Part shown: positions 18,371 through 28,048 of the stretch, piece by piece
How the letters are laid out: the number at the start of each line of letters is the position of its first letter
Numbering within the stretch: position 1 is the stretch's first letter
NCBI GenBank assembly: GCA_024403855.1
Contig: JAKSRC010000002.1
Span: 62,001 to 126,000 of the forward strand
DNA length: 64,000 nucleotides
Direction: 5' to 3'
Source of the DNA: Saccharofermentans sp.
GTDB lineage: Bacteria > Bacillota > Clostridia > Saccharofermentanales > Saccharofermentanaceae
Notes under the pieces: generated by a model
Seen by the model: the letters and a program-made list of their open reading frames with translations, nothing else
Database searches by the model: none
Told to the model about the DNA's origin: nothing
Translations under genes and position numbers: made by a program

Positions 18371-20380
18371 TCAAGCTTCGTCAGAAGACTCTGCTTCTTC
18401 AGCGGTAGCTTCTTCAGCAACTTCAGGATCAATAGGATTTACTTCCTTGATAGAGATAGAGATTCTTCTCTCCTCAGGTTCAATCTTAATAACCTTAGCC
18501 TGAACAACCATGCCTACAGAAAGAGCATCCTCAGGCTTCTCAAGTCTTCTGGAAGAAATCTGTGATACGTGGCAGAGAGCGTCGAGGTCGGGCTCAAGCT
18601 GTACGAAAGCACCGAACTTTGTAAGACGAACAACTGTACCCTGAACGATGCAGCCTACAGGCATTCTCTCTTCAATGTTGTAGTAAGGATCATCCTCGAG
18701 CTTCTTGTAGCCCAAAGAAATCTTCTTTGTATCCTTATCGAAAGACTTAACGTAAACGTCAACCTCTTCGCCAACCTTCAAAACGTCAGCAGGTTTAGCA
18801 TTACGGCTCCATGAGAGCTCAGAAACGTGAACGAGTCCATCAACACCGCCGATATCGATGAATGCACCGAAATCAACAAGGCTTCTAACAACACCAGTAT
18901 AGTGCTTGCCTTCCTCGATGTTGTCCCAGATCTCAGCGCTCTTCTTACGACGCTCTTCGGAAACGATGATTCTGTGGCTTCCGGAGATTCTAAGGTGACC
19001 CTTCTCTGTATCGAACTTTGTAACAAGGATCTCAAGTGTCTGGCCAACATATGCGTCCAAATCCTTAACATCGCCTGTCTTGATCTGTGTTCTGTGGATA
19101 TATACATCAACACCCTTGTAAGAACCGATAACACCGTCCTTAACTGTACGTGTGATCTTAACTGTGATAGGAGTCTTATTCTTGTAAGCTTCCTCGATCT
19201 CAGCTCTGCCCTTCTCGGACTCTACGTCGTTCTTAGAAAGGATGATTTCCTTGCCCTGATCGGAATTCTTGATGCTTCTGACCTTAACGGTAACTTCAAC
19301 GTGCTCGGCAATAGCCTTGTCAAGATCGAAGTCAGGATCCGAATCAAACTCCTTACGTGAAATTCTTCCTTCGGACTTGTCGTGTACGTCTACATATACA
19401 TAGTCGTCGTCAGCAGATGTAATCGTGCCCTTAACTACAGCACCTCTTCTAACCTGCGCAATTAAATCGACAGCATTGGCAAACTCTGTGTCAAAGCCCT
19501 GATTTGTGATCTTCTCTTCTTCGTTCATTTGTTGAACTACCTCCAAAATAATAGCTTCCGGTGTAGATGCACCCGCTGCGATTCCGACTCTGTCAGTTGG
19601 AAGTATCTTCCCCGAAGAGATTAGACTTCGAACTTCCATGCCAGAATTCACAAGGAATGTTCTTGCACAACGACCTTTGCAGATGTCCAAAAGCTTAGTG
19701 GTATTCGAACTGTGAGCAGAGCCGATGACGATCATCGAATCTGAAATCTCAGAGAGCGAAGCGGCTTCCTTTTGCCTACTTTCAGTCGTAATACATATTG
19801 TATCAAAAACATTGATTTTTTCAATTTTATTTTTAACAGTTTGGCATATTTTTTCAAAAGTTTTTTTCGAAAATGTGGTTTGGGACACCAAAATGGCACT
19901 TTCAAGCGGAAAATCAAGGTTTTCGAGGTCTTCCGGAGACTTAATTACGGCACATTTTACGCCTGTCCCCTCTGTTTCACCCTGGATTCCGATGACTTCA
20001 GGATGACCTTCTGTTCCGGCTACGATAATATTCATCCCTTTAACGGCATTTTCGCGAACTATCTTGTGAATCTTAAACACAAAGGGGCATGTCATATCCC
20101 TGATATCACAATTCTTACTTTTGAGGATTTCAAGTTCTTTTGGTGTAACGCCATGAGCCCTGACAATTACTATTGAATCATCGGGACAGTCTTCTGCCTT
20201 GTCACAAATAACAAAGCCACCCTTTAATAAAGAATCAATAACATACTTGTTATGAACTATCTCGCCAAGCATAACCAAAGTCTTTCCGTCAGAATTTGCC
20301 TTTACGGCATCTTCTGCGGCAGTAACGGCATTTTTAACGCCGAAACAGAATCCTGACGACTTAGCTACAGTTGCAATCAT
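18371..20380 (-). CDS. ispH: Fusion of HMBPP reductase (IspH) with ribosomal protein S1 domains
   Basis: Residues 1-285 are IspH/LytB, the last MEP step making IPP and DMAPP. The three iron-sulfur cysteines are C12 (GFCFGV), C98 (MTCPFV) and C196, with RAHGV, TEGHPEV and AGASTPE around the site. Residues ~311-646 hold four S1 RNA-binding repeats (about 311-384, 402-468, 489-560, 574-646; for example GVVRSLVDFGAFIDIGG), followed by an acidic tail. This fusion is known from Clostridia. S1 helps mRNA binding to the 30S subunit. Its start overlaps the cmk stop by 4 nt, and cmk-rpsA is a widespread pair, so the IspH part is the newcomer. Confidence 0.95.
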   Translation of the reverse strand: MIATVAKSSGFCFGVKNAVTAAEDAVKANSDGKTLVMLGEIVHNKYVIDSLLKGGFVICDKAEDCPDDSIVIVRAHGVTPKELEILKSKNCDIRDMTCPFVFKIHKIVRENAVKGMNIIVAGTEGHPEVIGIQGETEGTGVKCAVIKSPEDLENLDFPLESAILVSQTTFSKKTFEKICQTVKNKIEKINVFDTICITTESRQKEAASLSEISDSMIVIGSAHSSNTTKLLDICKGRCARTFLVNSGMEVRSLISSGKILPTDRVGIAAGASTPEAIILEVVQQMNEEEKITNQGFDTEFANAVDLIAQVRRGAVVKGTITSADDDYVYVDVHDKSEGRISRKEFDSDPDFDLDKAIAEHVEVTVKVRSIKNSDQGKEIILSKNDVESEKGRAEIEEAYKNKTPITVKITRTVKDGVIGSYKGVDVYIHRTQIKTGDVKDLDAYVGQTLEILVTKFDTEKGHLRISGSHRIIVSEERRKKSAEIWDNIEEGKHYTGVVRSLVDFGAFIDIGGVDGLVHVSELSWSRNAKPADVLKVGEEVDVYVKSFDKDTKKISLGYKKLEDDPYYNIEERMPVGCIVQGTVVRLTKFGAFVQLEPDLDALCHVSQISSRRLEKPEDALSVGMVVQAKVIKIEPEERRISISIKEVNPIDPEVAEEATAEEAESSDEA

Positions 20381-21051
20381 TTATCTTCTTCAGCCAAATT
20401 ACTCAAGAGGAACTCTCTTGTGCCTTCAATATCGTACTTACCGGTATCAATAACAATTGCTTCAGGAACCTGAATCAAAGGAGATGTAGCTCTTGTAGAG
20501 TCCTGTTCATCTCTATACTTAATATCTCTTAATACTTCTTCGTAATTCTGTGAATGATCACCGGATGCTTCCAGCTCAGCAAGTCTTCTCTCTGCTCTGA
20601 CTTCAGGAGCACATACAACGAAGAATTTATATTTAGCGTTAGGCAATACAACAGACGCGATATCTCTTCCGTCAAGAACGAAAGTCTGATTCTTTGCAAT
20701 TTCTCTTTGGAGCGAAACCATAGCTGTTCTTACAAAAGGAAGCGCTGAAATATCTGAAGCTGCAATAGATGTCTGGGGTGTTCTCAATTCGCCTGTTACA
20801 TCTTCACCATCAAGGATCATATGCTGTACGCCGTCAATAAACGCTACCTCAATCTTAACGTCATCCATCATCTGCTTGACTGCATCAGAATCCTTAGCGC
20901 TAATTCCACGTTTAATAGAAGCGACTGCACATGTTCTGTACATAGCACCAGTATCAAGGTACATAATGCCAAGTTCTTTTGCGATACCCTTAGCAAGTGT
21001 GCTCTTTCCTGATCCTGAAGGTCCGTCAATTGCAATCTGATAAATGCCCAT
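20377..21051 (-). CDS. cmk: Cytidylate kinase
   Basis: It phosphorylates CMP and dCMP. The 224-aa protein opens with the P-loop IDGPSGSGKST, then YLDTGAMYR for nucleotide binding, and later VLDGRDIASVVLPNA and KYRDEQDSTR, all standard for bacterial CMP kinase. An AAAGGAG precedes the ATG. It sits between the RpiR regulator (12 nt) and ispH-rpsA (4-nt overlap). Confidence 0.95.
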   Translation of the reverse strand: MGIYQIAIDGPSGSGKSTLAKGIAKELGIMYLDTGAMYRTCAVASIKRGISAKDSDAVKQMMDDVKIEVAFIDGVQHMILDGEDVTGELRTPQTSIAASDISALPFVRTAMVSLQREIAKNQTFVLDGRDIASVVLPNAKYKFFVVCAPEVRAERRLAELEASGDHSQNYEEVLRDIKYRDEQDSTRATSPLIQVPEAIVIDTGKYDIEGTREFLLSNLAEEDK

Positions 21052-21063
21052 AAGATTACTCCT

Positions 21064-21951
21064 TTACAAAATAGATCCGTCTTCTGTAGTTCTGTCTCTG
21101 CCGGTCTCATATACTCTGTACTGTGACCAAAGAGTTTCCAGAGACTCCAACGAAGATTTAATATGCTCTTTTCTGTGCATACCAAGTGTTACGAGAAGAG
21201 CATTTATAAGTGACAAAGGCGCAGTCAGCGAGTCAACAAAAGATGCCATAGAAGACTTTGCGAAAAGCTTAATATCGGCATACTCTGTCATAGCTGTATC
21301 ATCTTTGTCAGTAATAGCAATAATCGTTGCGCCCTTTTTCTTCGCATAACCCATTGAGTTGATTGTTCTTGCTGAATATCTTGGGAAAGAAATGCCTATC
21401 ATGACATCTCCTTCACCAATCGGCATGATCTGCTCGAAAAGTTCGTTTGTACATGTACTTCTTACAAGAACAACATCATCGAAAAGAAGAGTCATATAAA
21501 AGTGCATGAACTCAGACAAAGGCGCTGACGCTCTGATTCCCATGATATATATCTTCTTGGCCTTAAGTATGGAATTTACAGCAGATTCAAATTCAACATC
21601 GTCAATTGAATTGAGAGAATCCCTCAAATTCGCTATATCCTGGGCAACTACGGCTTTAAATGCTTCGCTGTCACTTTCATACTTCTCTGTAAGTCCAAGT
21701 CTTTGAACAGAAGTAAGCTTAGATTTCAGATCTTCCTGCAAAGCTCTCTGAAATTCAGGATAACCTTCAAATCCCAATTCAGTAGTAAATCTGACAACAG
21801 TTGATTCTGATACGCCGACTTCTTCACCGAGCTTTGCTGCAGTCATAAATGCTGCCTTATCGTAAGACTCAAGAATAAAGTTCGCGATAGCCTTGTGTCC
21901 CTTACTCATTTGAGGGACAGTTTTTTCGATAAGTTCAAGAGTTCCCGTCAT
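21064..21951 (-). CDS. RpiR-family transcriptional regulator (HTH plus SIS domain)
   Basis: A 295-aa regulator. Residues ~1-77 are the RpiR helix-turn-helix domain (GEEVGVSESTVVRFTTELGF); residues ~120-260 are a SIS phosphosugar-binding domain (IYIMGIRASAPLSEFMH, MIGISFPRYSARTI). Family members sense sugar phosphates or amino sugars. A GTG at 21960 opens the frame, but the ATG at 21951 follows GAAGGTGAG and is preferred. It overlaps scpB by 17 nt and is 12 nt from cmk. Neither neighbour is a sugar gene, so its targets are elsewhere or unknown. Confidence 0.85.
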   Translation of the reverse strand: MTGTLELIEKTVPQMSKGHKAIANFILESYDKAAFMTAAKLGEEVGVSESTVVRFTTELGFEGYPEFQRALQEDLKSKLTSVQRLGLTEKYESDSEAFKAVVAQDIANLRDSLNSIDDVEFESAVNSILKAKKIYIMGIRASAPLSEFMHFYMTLLFDDVVLVRSTCTNELFEQIMPIGEGDVMIGISFPRYSARTINSMGYAKKKGATIIAITDKDDTAMTEYADIKLFAKSSMASFVDSLTAPLSLINALLVTLGMHRKEHIKSSLESLETLWSQYRVYETGRDRTTEDGSIL

Positions 21952-22606
21952 CAGTCTCACCTTCTAACTCATCATCACTATCAGCTGACATAAGGCTTTC
22001 GATGGAAATCTGTTTATCCTCTCCACCGGCAGCTTCCTTCAAGGAATCTTCCATATCTCTTATAGTCTGATAACTCATAAGCTCAAGCGGCGGGAGATCT
22101 TTTACTGATTCTATTCCGAATTCGGTTAAAAACTTTCTGCTGGTCTTAAAAAGAGATGGTCTTCCCGGTGCATCAAGATTACCTGCTTCTTCGATCCATC
22201 CTCTATCTAAAAGTCTCGAAATAATCGAATCAGAAGACACACCTCTGACAAGCTCAACCTGAGCTCTCGTACAAGGCTGATTATATGCAATAACAGCTAA
22301 TGTCTCGTAAGATGCCTGTGAAAGAGGCGGAACCTGTCTTGGTCCAAACATTCTGTCCAAAATCTTCTTCTGGGAAGGTCTGGTCATGATAGCGTAGGAA
22401 TCTTCTGTCTTTCTAATCTCAAGTCCGCTCCACGGATTTCCCGCATATCTGTCCGTCAGAGACTTCAAAGCCTCTAAAACTGCGTTCTTTGAACAATTGC
22501 AGATATCAGCAAGTTTATCTATAGATACAGGATCTCCTGATACGAAAAGAATAGACTCGATCGCAGCGGGTAATTCCTGTGAAGTTATCTTAAAATCATC
22601 TTCCAT
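21935..22606 (-). CDS. scpB: Segregation and condensation protein B
   Basis: Kleisin-associated subunit of the SMC-ScpAB condensin. The 223-aa protein carries paired winged-helix domains: LPAAIESILFVSGDPVSIDK opens the first, and LSQASYETLAVIAYNQPCTR with GRPSLFKTSRKFL marks the second. It lies 5 nt after scpA, as in most Bacillota, and its acidic C-terminus overlaps the RpiR gene. Confidence 0.95.
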   Translation of the reverse strand: MEDDFKITSQELPAAIESILFVSGDPVSIDKLADICNCSKNAVLEALKSLTDRYAGNPWSGLEIRKTEDSYAIMTRPSQKKILDRMFGPRQVPPLSQASYETLAVIAYNQPCTRAQVELVRGVSSDSIISRLLDRGWIEEAGNLDAPGRPSLFKTSRKFLTEFGIESVKDLPPLELMSYQTIRDMEDSLKEAAGGEDKQISIESLMSADSDDELEGETDDGNS

Positions 22607-22611
22607 ATTTA

Positions 22612-23373
22612 TCAGACCTTTTTTTCTTCGATAGAAATCTCACCGAAGTTTCTTTCCTGTTCTACATTAATCTTGTTATCTCTTACGAGTTCAAGCACAG
22701 CGAGGAAACTGACAACTCTGTCGATCTTTTCCGTCTTCTTACCGAAAAGGCTGCTGAACAGAATCTTTCCCTTTCCTGTTATGCTCCTCCAGATAGACTT
22801 GATTCTTTCCTTTACAGAAAGCTTATCTCTTCTGAGGATATGCTTGATTTTGGATGTAATATCTGTGAAGCGGTGTTCATTGCGCTCATTTATGAGGGCA
22901 ACCGCATCGTTAAACTCGTCCTTCGAAAAAGACTGCTCAGCAGGATTAATCTTTATACCAAGCTGCTTGGCAGTAGATGCATAACGATATCTGGCACCGT
23001 CAAAACGTTCTCTTCTGTCCTTAAGATCATTTGCGAAAACACGACATCTCTTATATCTCATAAGTGAAATAACAAGTTCTTCACGAGGGTCAATTGCATC
23101 TTCACCAGATCCACCAAGTGCAGCCTGCATTCCCGGAAGCATCATTCTGGACTTAATTGAGACAAGCGTAGCTCCCATAACAAGAAAATCAGAAGCAAGC
23201 TCCATATCAAATTCCTTCATTGATTCGATATAGTTCATGTACTGACTAGTAATTGTACTAATAGGAATATCGTAAATATCTACATCGTTCTTTTCGATGA
23301 GATGCAAGAGCAGGTCCAAAGGGCCTTCGAATTGTCTTAATTTGATCTCAGGCTTTAACGCTTGCTCGTGCAT
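22612..23373 (-). CDS. scpA: Segregation and condensation protein A (kleisin)
   Basis: Kleisin subunit bridging SMC heads. The N-terminal signature is very clear (FEGPLDLLLHLIEKNDVDIY, residues 15-34), followed by ISTITSQYMNYI and DFLVMGATLVSIKSRMMLP. The C-terminal winged helix (VVSFLAVLELVRDNKI) is near residue 225. The 253-aa length is normal. The ATG is 4 nt past the upstream M50 protease stop. Confidence 0.95.
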   Translation of the reverse strand: MHEQALKPEIKLRQFEGPLDLLLHLIEKNDVDIYDIPISTITSQYMNYIESMKEFDMELASDFLVMGATLVSIKSRMMLPGMQAALGGSGEDAIDPREELVISLMRYKRCRVFANDLKDRRERFDGARYRYASTAKQLGIKINPAEQSFSKDEFNDAVALINERNEHRFTDITSKIKHILRRDKLSVKERIKSIWRSITGKGKILFSSLFGKKTEKIDRVVSFLAVLELVRDNKINVEQERNFGEISIEEKKV

Positions 23374-23377
23374 AACC

Positions 23378-24115
23378 TTACAATCCTACAATAGAGAACA
23401 ACATCTCAAACGGCACGCAAATGAAGCTGATAATATAAGTAAAAGGAATCTCAATGATGCTTACCAAACTGCTTAAGATCGGGATGTTGGTAAATGTGCT
23501 TGCAATAAAGACTACCCATAAAATCATGGGCGACATGCTTGCAAACTTCCTGTATCCGGGAGTGTGCTTAAGCTTATAAGGTAATAATTCTTCTAATACA
23601 TGGAATCCGTCCAAAGGTGGAATCGGAATAAGATTGAATGCAAGAAGCATCATTGAAAAAGCATATACATAGCTGAAAAGATCACCGAGAGCTGTAACAG
23701 CAATAGCCGGTGCACCTGTTCCGGCAACAAACTGAAGTCTGCCGAAAAGGAGTGTCAGAATAGCACTTATAGCAGCGAGAATAAAATTACCGGTAACACC
23801 TGCAAGATGAACCATTATGTTCATCCAACGACGGCTCTTAAACTTGTGGAGGTTAGACGGGTTATACATAACCGGCTTACCCCAGCCAAATCCGGCAACG
23901 AGCAAAAGAATAGTACCCATCGGATCCAGGTGAGCTAAAGGATTAATGGTAAGCCTTCCCATATTTCTGGGCGTAGGGTCACCAAGCCATACTGCTACTG
24001 ATGCATGCATGAACTCATGAATTGAGAATGCAAGCATCAGCGCGATGACGTAAATAATTACGAAGTAAATAATCTCTCTGACATCAAGTCCGCTTCTGAG
24101 CAGTTGAATCAGCAT
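23378..24115 (-). CDS. Site-2 protease family protein (small M50, YwhC/Rip-like)
   Basis: A 245-aa polytopic protein without a PDZ domain. The zinc motif HEFMH is at residues 33-37; HLDPMG and GWGKPV follow, and the second half of the active site is LIPIPPLDGFHV near residue 165. Five or six hydrophobic helices are visible. The gene commonly precedes scpAB in Bacillota. Its substrate is unknown. It is distinct from the PDZ-bearing RseP at 6671-8017. Confidence 0.9.
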   Translation of the reverse strand: MLIQLLRSGLDVREIIYFVIIYVIALMLAFSIHEFMHASVAVWLGDPTPRNMGRLTINPLAHLDPMGTILLLVAGFGWGKPVMYNPSNLHKFKSRRWMNIMVHLAGVTGNFILAAISAILTLLFGRLQFVAGTGAPAIAVTALGDLFSYVYAFSMMLLAFNLIPIPPLDGFHVLEELLPYKLKHTPGYRKFASMSPMILWVVFIASTFTNIPILSSLVSIIEIPFTYIISFICVPFEMLFSIVGL

Positions 24116-24123
24116 AAGTTACC

Positions 24124-27100
24124 TCAGGCTTTTACTACGGAGAATGTAATCTTCTCGCCGTTGACATTCCATTCCTTGGAATTGTCGCCAGTACCCTTAG
24201 TAATATCTACTGCAAGTACTTCTGAAGCGAGATAATCCTTCTTCTTCTCAATTACTTCAGCGAGCTTATCGTTGCCGTCATACATGAGAAGAATTCTGTC
24301 AGATACTGTAAGACCTTCTGTCTCCTTACGATGATTCTGAATCTTGGAGATCATCTCTCTTACAAGACCATCTTCGATGAGTTCTTCAGTAAGTACAGTA
24401 GAAATTGAAACAGTAAGATTGCCTGCGCTCTGTGTTGAGAAGCCTTCAGGCTGTGTTGTCTCAATGAGGAAATCTTCCTCTGTCATCTCGTACTCTTCAC
24501 CATTAACAGTAATCTTTACAGATCCGTTCTTGAGAGCGTTATATGTTTCCTTGCCAGGAAGATTTGCAATTACTTCCTTAGCATCGTTAAGGTTCTTTCC
24601 GAACTTTCTGCCGCATGTTCTGAGCTGAGGCTTAAAGCTGTAATCAACAAGAGTTGAAGCATCGCTTAATACTTCAATCTTTCTGATATTAAGCTCATCC
24701 AATACGATCGGCTTATACTCATCGTCAAGACCAATCTCAGAAACAACATAGATTTCAGACAAAGGCTGACGATTCTTGATAGATGCAGATTCACGACAGC
24801 TGTGGCCCAAAGTAACGATCTGCTGTACAAGTTCCATCTCCTCTTCAAGCTTAGAATCGATAAGACTTTCATCAGCTACAGGATACTTAGCGAGGTGTAC
24901 GGAGATAGGTGCATCCTTATCAACAGAGCATACGATATTCTGATAGATCTCTTCTGTGATGAAAGGAACGAAAGGTGCACAGAGTCTTGTGAGATTATCA
25001 AGGACTGTGTAAAGCGTCATGTATGCATTTATCTTGTCCTGTGTCTCATCAGCACCCCAGTATCTGTCACGGCAACGTCTGACATACCAGTTTGAAAGTT
25101 CTTCAGTAAAATCCTGAATAAGTCTTGCAGACTGAGCGATGTCATAAGCATCCATCTTCTCGTTAACAGTCTTGATGAGTGTATTAAGTCTTGAAAGTAC
25201 CCATCTGTCCATAGCGCTCAAAGAAGCCTTGTCGAGTGAATGCTTTGTAGGATCGAAGTTGTCGATATCAGCATACATTACATAGAATGCATATGTATTC
25301 CAGAATGTACCGATGAACTTCTTGATGCCTTCGTTGACAGCATCTTTAGAGAATCTTGAAGGAAGCCAAGGCTGGTTAGCAGTATAGAAATACCATCTTG
25401 CAGCATCTGCACCCTGTGTATCAAGAACATCCCAAGGATTTACAACATTGCCCAAGTGCTTACTCATCTTGATACCATCCTTATCCTGAACGATACCCAT
25501 AACAATGCAGTTCTCGAAAGGTGCTCTTCCGAAAAGAACTGTAGAAATAGCGATAAGTGAATAGAACCATCCTCTTGTCTGGTCAATACCTTCAGAGATG
25601 AACTGACAAGGATAGTGAGAATCAAAGAACTCCTTGTTCTCAAAAGGATAGTGATACTGAGCGAAAGGCATTGAACCGGAGTCGAACCAGCAGTCGATAA
25701 CCTCAGTAACTCTTGTCATTGTGTCACCGCACTTAGGGCACTTGATGTGTACATTGTCTACATAAGGCTTATGGAGTTCAATGTCATCCGGACAGTCGTT
25801 ACTCATAGACTTCAATTCTTCGATAGAACCGATGCAGTGTCTGTGACCACATCCGCACTCCCAGATCGGAAGCGGAGTACCCCAATAACGCTCACGGGAA
25901 ATACCCCAGTCGATAACGTTTCTAAGGAAGTCACCCATACGGCCATCTCTGATCGTCTCAGGCATCCAGTTAACCATATTGTTAGACTTCAAGAGCTCAT
26001 CTCTCTTCTTGCTCATTGCAATGAACCATGTGCTTCTTGCAAAGTAGATGAGAGGTGTGTCGCATCTCCAGCAGAAAGGATACTCGTGCTCAAACTTCGG
26101 AGCAGAGAAAAGAAGTCCTCTGATATCAAGATCCTTCAATACTTCCGGATCAGCATCCTTAACGAACTTGCCTGCAAAAGGTGTATCCTCTGTGAGGTTA
26201 CCCCTTGTATCAACGAACTGAACCATCGGGAGATCATTTTCTCTGCCGACTCTAGCGTCGTCTTCACCGAAAGCAGGAGCAATGTGTACGATACCCGTAC
26301 CGTCTTCCATTGTTACGTACTCATCGCATACTGTGTAATGAGCCTTCTTCTTCTGCTTAGCAGCTTCAGCTGTAGCGCCTTCATAAAGTGCTTCATAAGA
26401 TCTGCCTGCAAGGTCAGTACCCTTGTAAGACTCAAGGATCTCATATGCCTTAGCGCCATCTTTAGCAAGGCTTCCCAAAACAGAATCGAGCAAAGCCTTT
26501 GCCATATAGTATGTATAACCGTCTGCAGCCTTCACCTTGACGTACTCATCATTAGGATTAAGGCACAAAGCAACGTTAGAAGGAAGTGTCCAGGGTGTTG
26601 TTGTCCATGCGAGGAAGTAAGCATCTTCATCTACACACTTGAATCTTACAACAGCAGATCTCTCCTTAACTGTCTTATATCCCTGAGCTACTTCGTGTGA
26701 AGAAAGAGCTGTACCACAACGAGGGCAATAAGGAACGATCTTGTGGCCCTTATAGATAAGGTCCTTATCCCACATTGTCTTTAAAGCCCACCATTCGGAC
26801 TCAATATAATTGTTATCGTATGTAACATAAGGATTTTCCATGTCAGCCCAGAAGCCAACTCTGTCGCTCATGTGCTCCCACTGATCCTTATATGTCCAGA
26901 CGGATTCCTTACACTTCTTGATAAAAGGCTCAACACCGTAACCTTCAATCTGAGGCTTACCATTGATTCCCAAAGCCTTCTCTACTTCGAGTTCTACAGG
27001 AAGTCCGTGAGTATCCCAACCAGCCTTAAAGACGATTGTCTCGCCCTTCATCGCATGATATCTCGGGATTACGTCCTTGATAACTCTGGTCTTAATATGT

Positions 27101-27273
27101 CCGATATGAGGCTTACCGTTAGCTGTCGGAGGGCCATCATAAAGAGTAAAAGTCGGAGCACCGTCAGCCTTGGGCGCAATGCTCTTCTTATAAACGTCAT
27201 TTTCCTTCCAGAAATCGAGAACTTTCTTCTCTCTTTCTACGAAATTAAGGTCTTTTGAAACTTTGTTGTACAT
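24124..27273 (-). CDS. ileS: Isoleucyl-tRNA synthetase, long (type 2-like) form
   Basis: It charges tRNA-Ile. The 1049-aa class I synthetase has PHIGH (residues ~56-60) in the GPPTANGKPHIGHIKTR context and KMSKHLGN for the second ATP motif. A CP1 editing domain lies between (TTTPWTLPSN); two zinc knuckles are visible (CPRCG; CGCGHRHC with CPKCG). The length and local sequence resemble the eukaryote-like IleRS2 rather than the ~920-aa common bacterial form; IleRS2 enzymes are typically less sensitive to mupirocin. Upstream there are only 64 nt to the pseudouridine synthase, with no room for a T-box. Ribosome binding site AAAGGTGAAG. Confidence 0.95.
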   Translation of the reverse strand: MYNKVSKDLNFVEREKKVLDFWKENDVYKKSIAPKADGAPTFTLYDGPPTANGKPHIGHIKTRVIKDVIPRYHAMKGETIVFKAGWDTHGLPVELEVEKALGINGKPQIEGYGVEPFIKKCKESVWTYKDQWEHMSDRVGFWADMENPYVTYDNNYIESEWWALKTMWDKDLIYKGHKIVPYCPRCGTALSSHEVAQGYKTVKERSAVVRFKCVDEDAYFLAWTTTPWTLPSNVALCLNPNDEYVKVKAADGYTYYMAKALLDSVLGSLAKDGAKAYEILESYKGTDLAGRSYEALYEGATAEAAKQKKKAHYTVCDEYVTMEDGTGIVHIAPAFGEDDARVGRENDLPMVQFVDTRGNLTEDTPFAGKFVKDADPEVLKDLDIRGLLFSAPKFEHEYPFCWRCDTPLIYFARSTWFIAMSKKRDELLKSNNMVNWMPETIRDGRMGDFLRNVIDWGISRERYWGTPLPIWECGCGHRHCIGSIEELKSMSNDCPDDIELHKPYVDNVHIKCPKCGDTMTRVTEVIDCWFDSGSMPFAQYHYPFENKEFFDSHYPCQFISEGIDQTRGWFYSLIAISTVLFGRAPFENCIVMGIVQDKDGIKMSKHLGNVVNPWDVLDTQGADAARWYFYTANQPWLPSRFSKDAVNEGIKKFIGTFWNTYAFYVMYADIDNFDPTKHSLDKASLSAMDRWVLSRLNTLIKTVNEKMDAYDIAQSARLIQDFTEELSNWYVRRCRDRYWGADETQDKINAYMTLYTVLDNLTRLCAPFVPFITEEIYQNIVCSVDKDAPISVHLAKYPVADESLIDSKLEEEMELVQQIVTLGHSCRESASIKNRQPLSEIYVVSEIGLDDEYKPIVLDELNIRKIEVLSDASTLVDYSFKPQLRTCGRKFGKNLNDAKEVIANLPGKETYNALKNGSVKITVNGEEYEMTEEDFLIETTQPEGFSTQSAGNLTVSISTVLTEELIEDGLVREMISKIQNHRKETEGLTVSDRILLMYDGNDKLAEVIEKKKDYLASEVLAVDITKGTGDNSKEWNVNGEKITFSVVKA

Positions 27274-27337
27274 AAAACCGCTTCACCTTTATATATAATT
27301 TAGCAAGATATAATTATATGGTTTTACGGTCGTTAAA

Positions 27338-28048
27338 TCAAGCAAACAAACTCCACGGATAAGAAGCCGGAATTGGAGCTTCAAATGTTATGTTTTCACG
27401 CTTTACCGGATGCTCGAAAGTGAGTTTGTATGCTTCCAATGCAATGTCCCTGCAAGAAGCATCTTTTTTTCCATATTTAAGATCACCTACGATAGGATGA
27501 CCCGCATGAGCCATTTGTGCTCTGATTTGGTGAGATCTGCCCGTTCCAAGCTTTACCTCAGCCAAAGTGACACCATTCTTTGTTGATATGGCCTTATAAT
27601 CCAGATAGCAGGCCTTGAAGCCCGGCTTTTCGCTGTCTAGAACAGTTACAGTATTTCTATCCTCATCTTTTGAGATAAAGTTTTCGAGACGGCCTGAGCC
27701 TTTAAGTGAACCTTCAACAACGAGTCTGTATATCTTCTCCACCCTTCTGTTCCTTATCTGTTCAGAAAGTCTGGATGCCGCCTTACTGGTTCTGGCAAAA
27801 ACCATAACACCAGATACCGGTCTGTCGAGACGTTGCACGAGGCCGAGATATACTTCACCTGGTTTATTGTATTTCTCTTTGATATAGGCTTTTAGGATTG
27901 TAAGCATGTCAGGACTGGCGCTTCCGTCACTTTGTGACAATACGCCAGCAGGTTTGATAGCCACAATAACGTGGTTATCTTCAAATAAAACCTTAACACC
28001 GTTGGCAATAGTGATTACTTCGCAGTCCATCTTGCCGTCTGCCCACAT
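27338..28048 (-). CDS. RluA-family pseudouridine synthase
   Basis: A 236-aa RNA pseudouridine synthase without an S4 domain. The catalytic Asp lies in LVQRLDRPVSGVMVFA, with YRLVVEG, TGRSHQIRAQMAHAGHPIVGD and a C-terminal PASYPW. The target could be rRNA or tRNA and cannot be assigned. The start is uncertain: the ATG at 28048 overlaps the methyltransferase by 34 nt, and a second ATG at 28030 gives MDCEVITIANG. Neither has a strong ribosome binding site. Followed by ileS. Confidence 0.88.
   Translation of the reverse strand: MWADGKMDCEVITIANGVKVLFEDNHVIVAIKPAGVLSQSDGSASPDMLTILKAYIKEKYNKPGEVYLGLVQRLDRPVSGVMVFARTSKAASRLSEQIRNRRVEKIYRLVVEGSLKGSGRLENFISKDEDRNTVTVLDSEKPGFKACYLDYKAISTKNGVTLAEVKLGTGRSHQIRAQMAHAGHPIVGDLKYGKKDASCRDIALEAYKLTFEHPVKRENITFEAPIPASYPWSLFA

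Noticed and set aside
25747..26700. A 317-codon open frame on the plus strand
   Set aside because: It lies wholly antisense to the catalytic part of ileS, has no recognisable domain, and its composition is what the reverse frame of a conserved gene gives.
27274..27337. Possible T-box leader before ileS
   Set aside because: Only 64 nt are available and neither a specifier loop nor the conserved T-box sequence is present. The 24-nt gap before valS excludes one there too.
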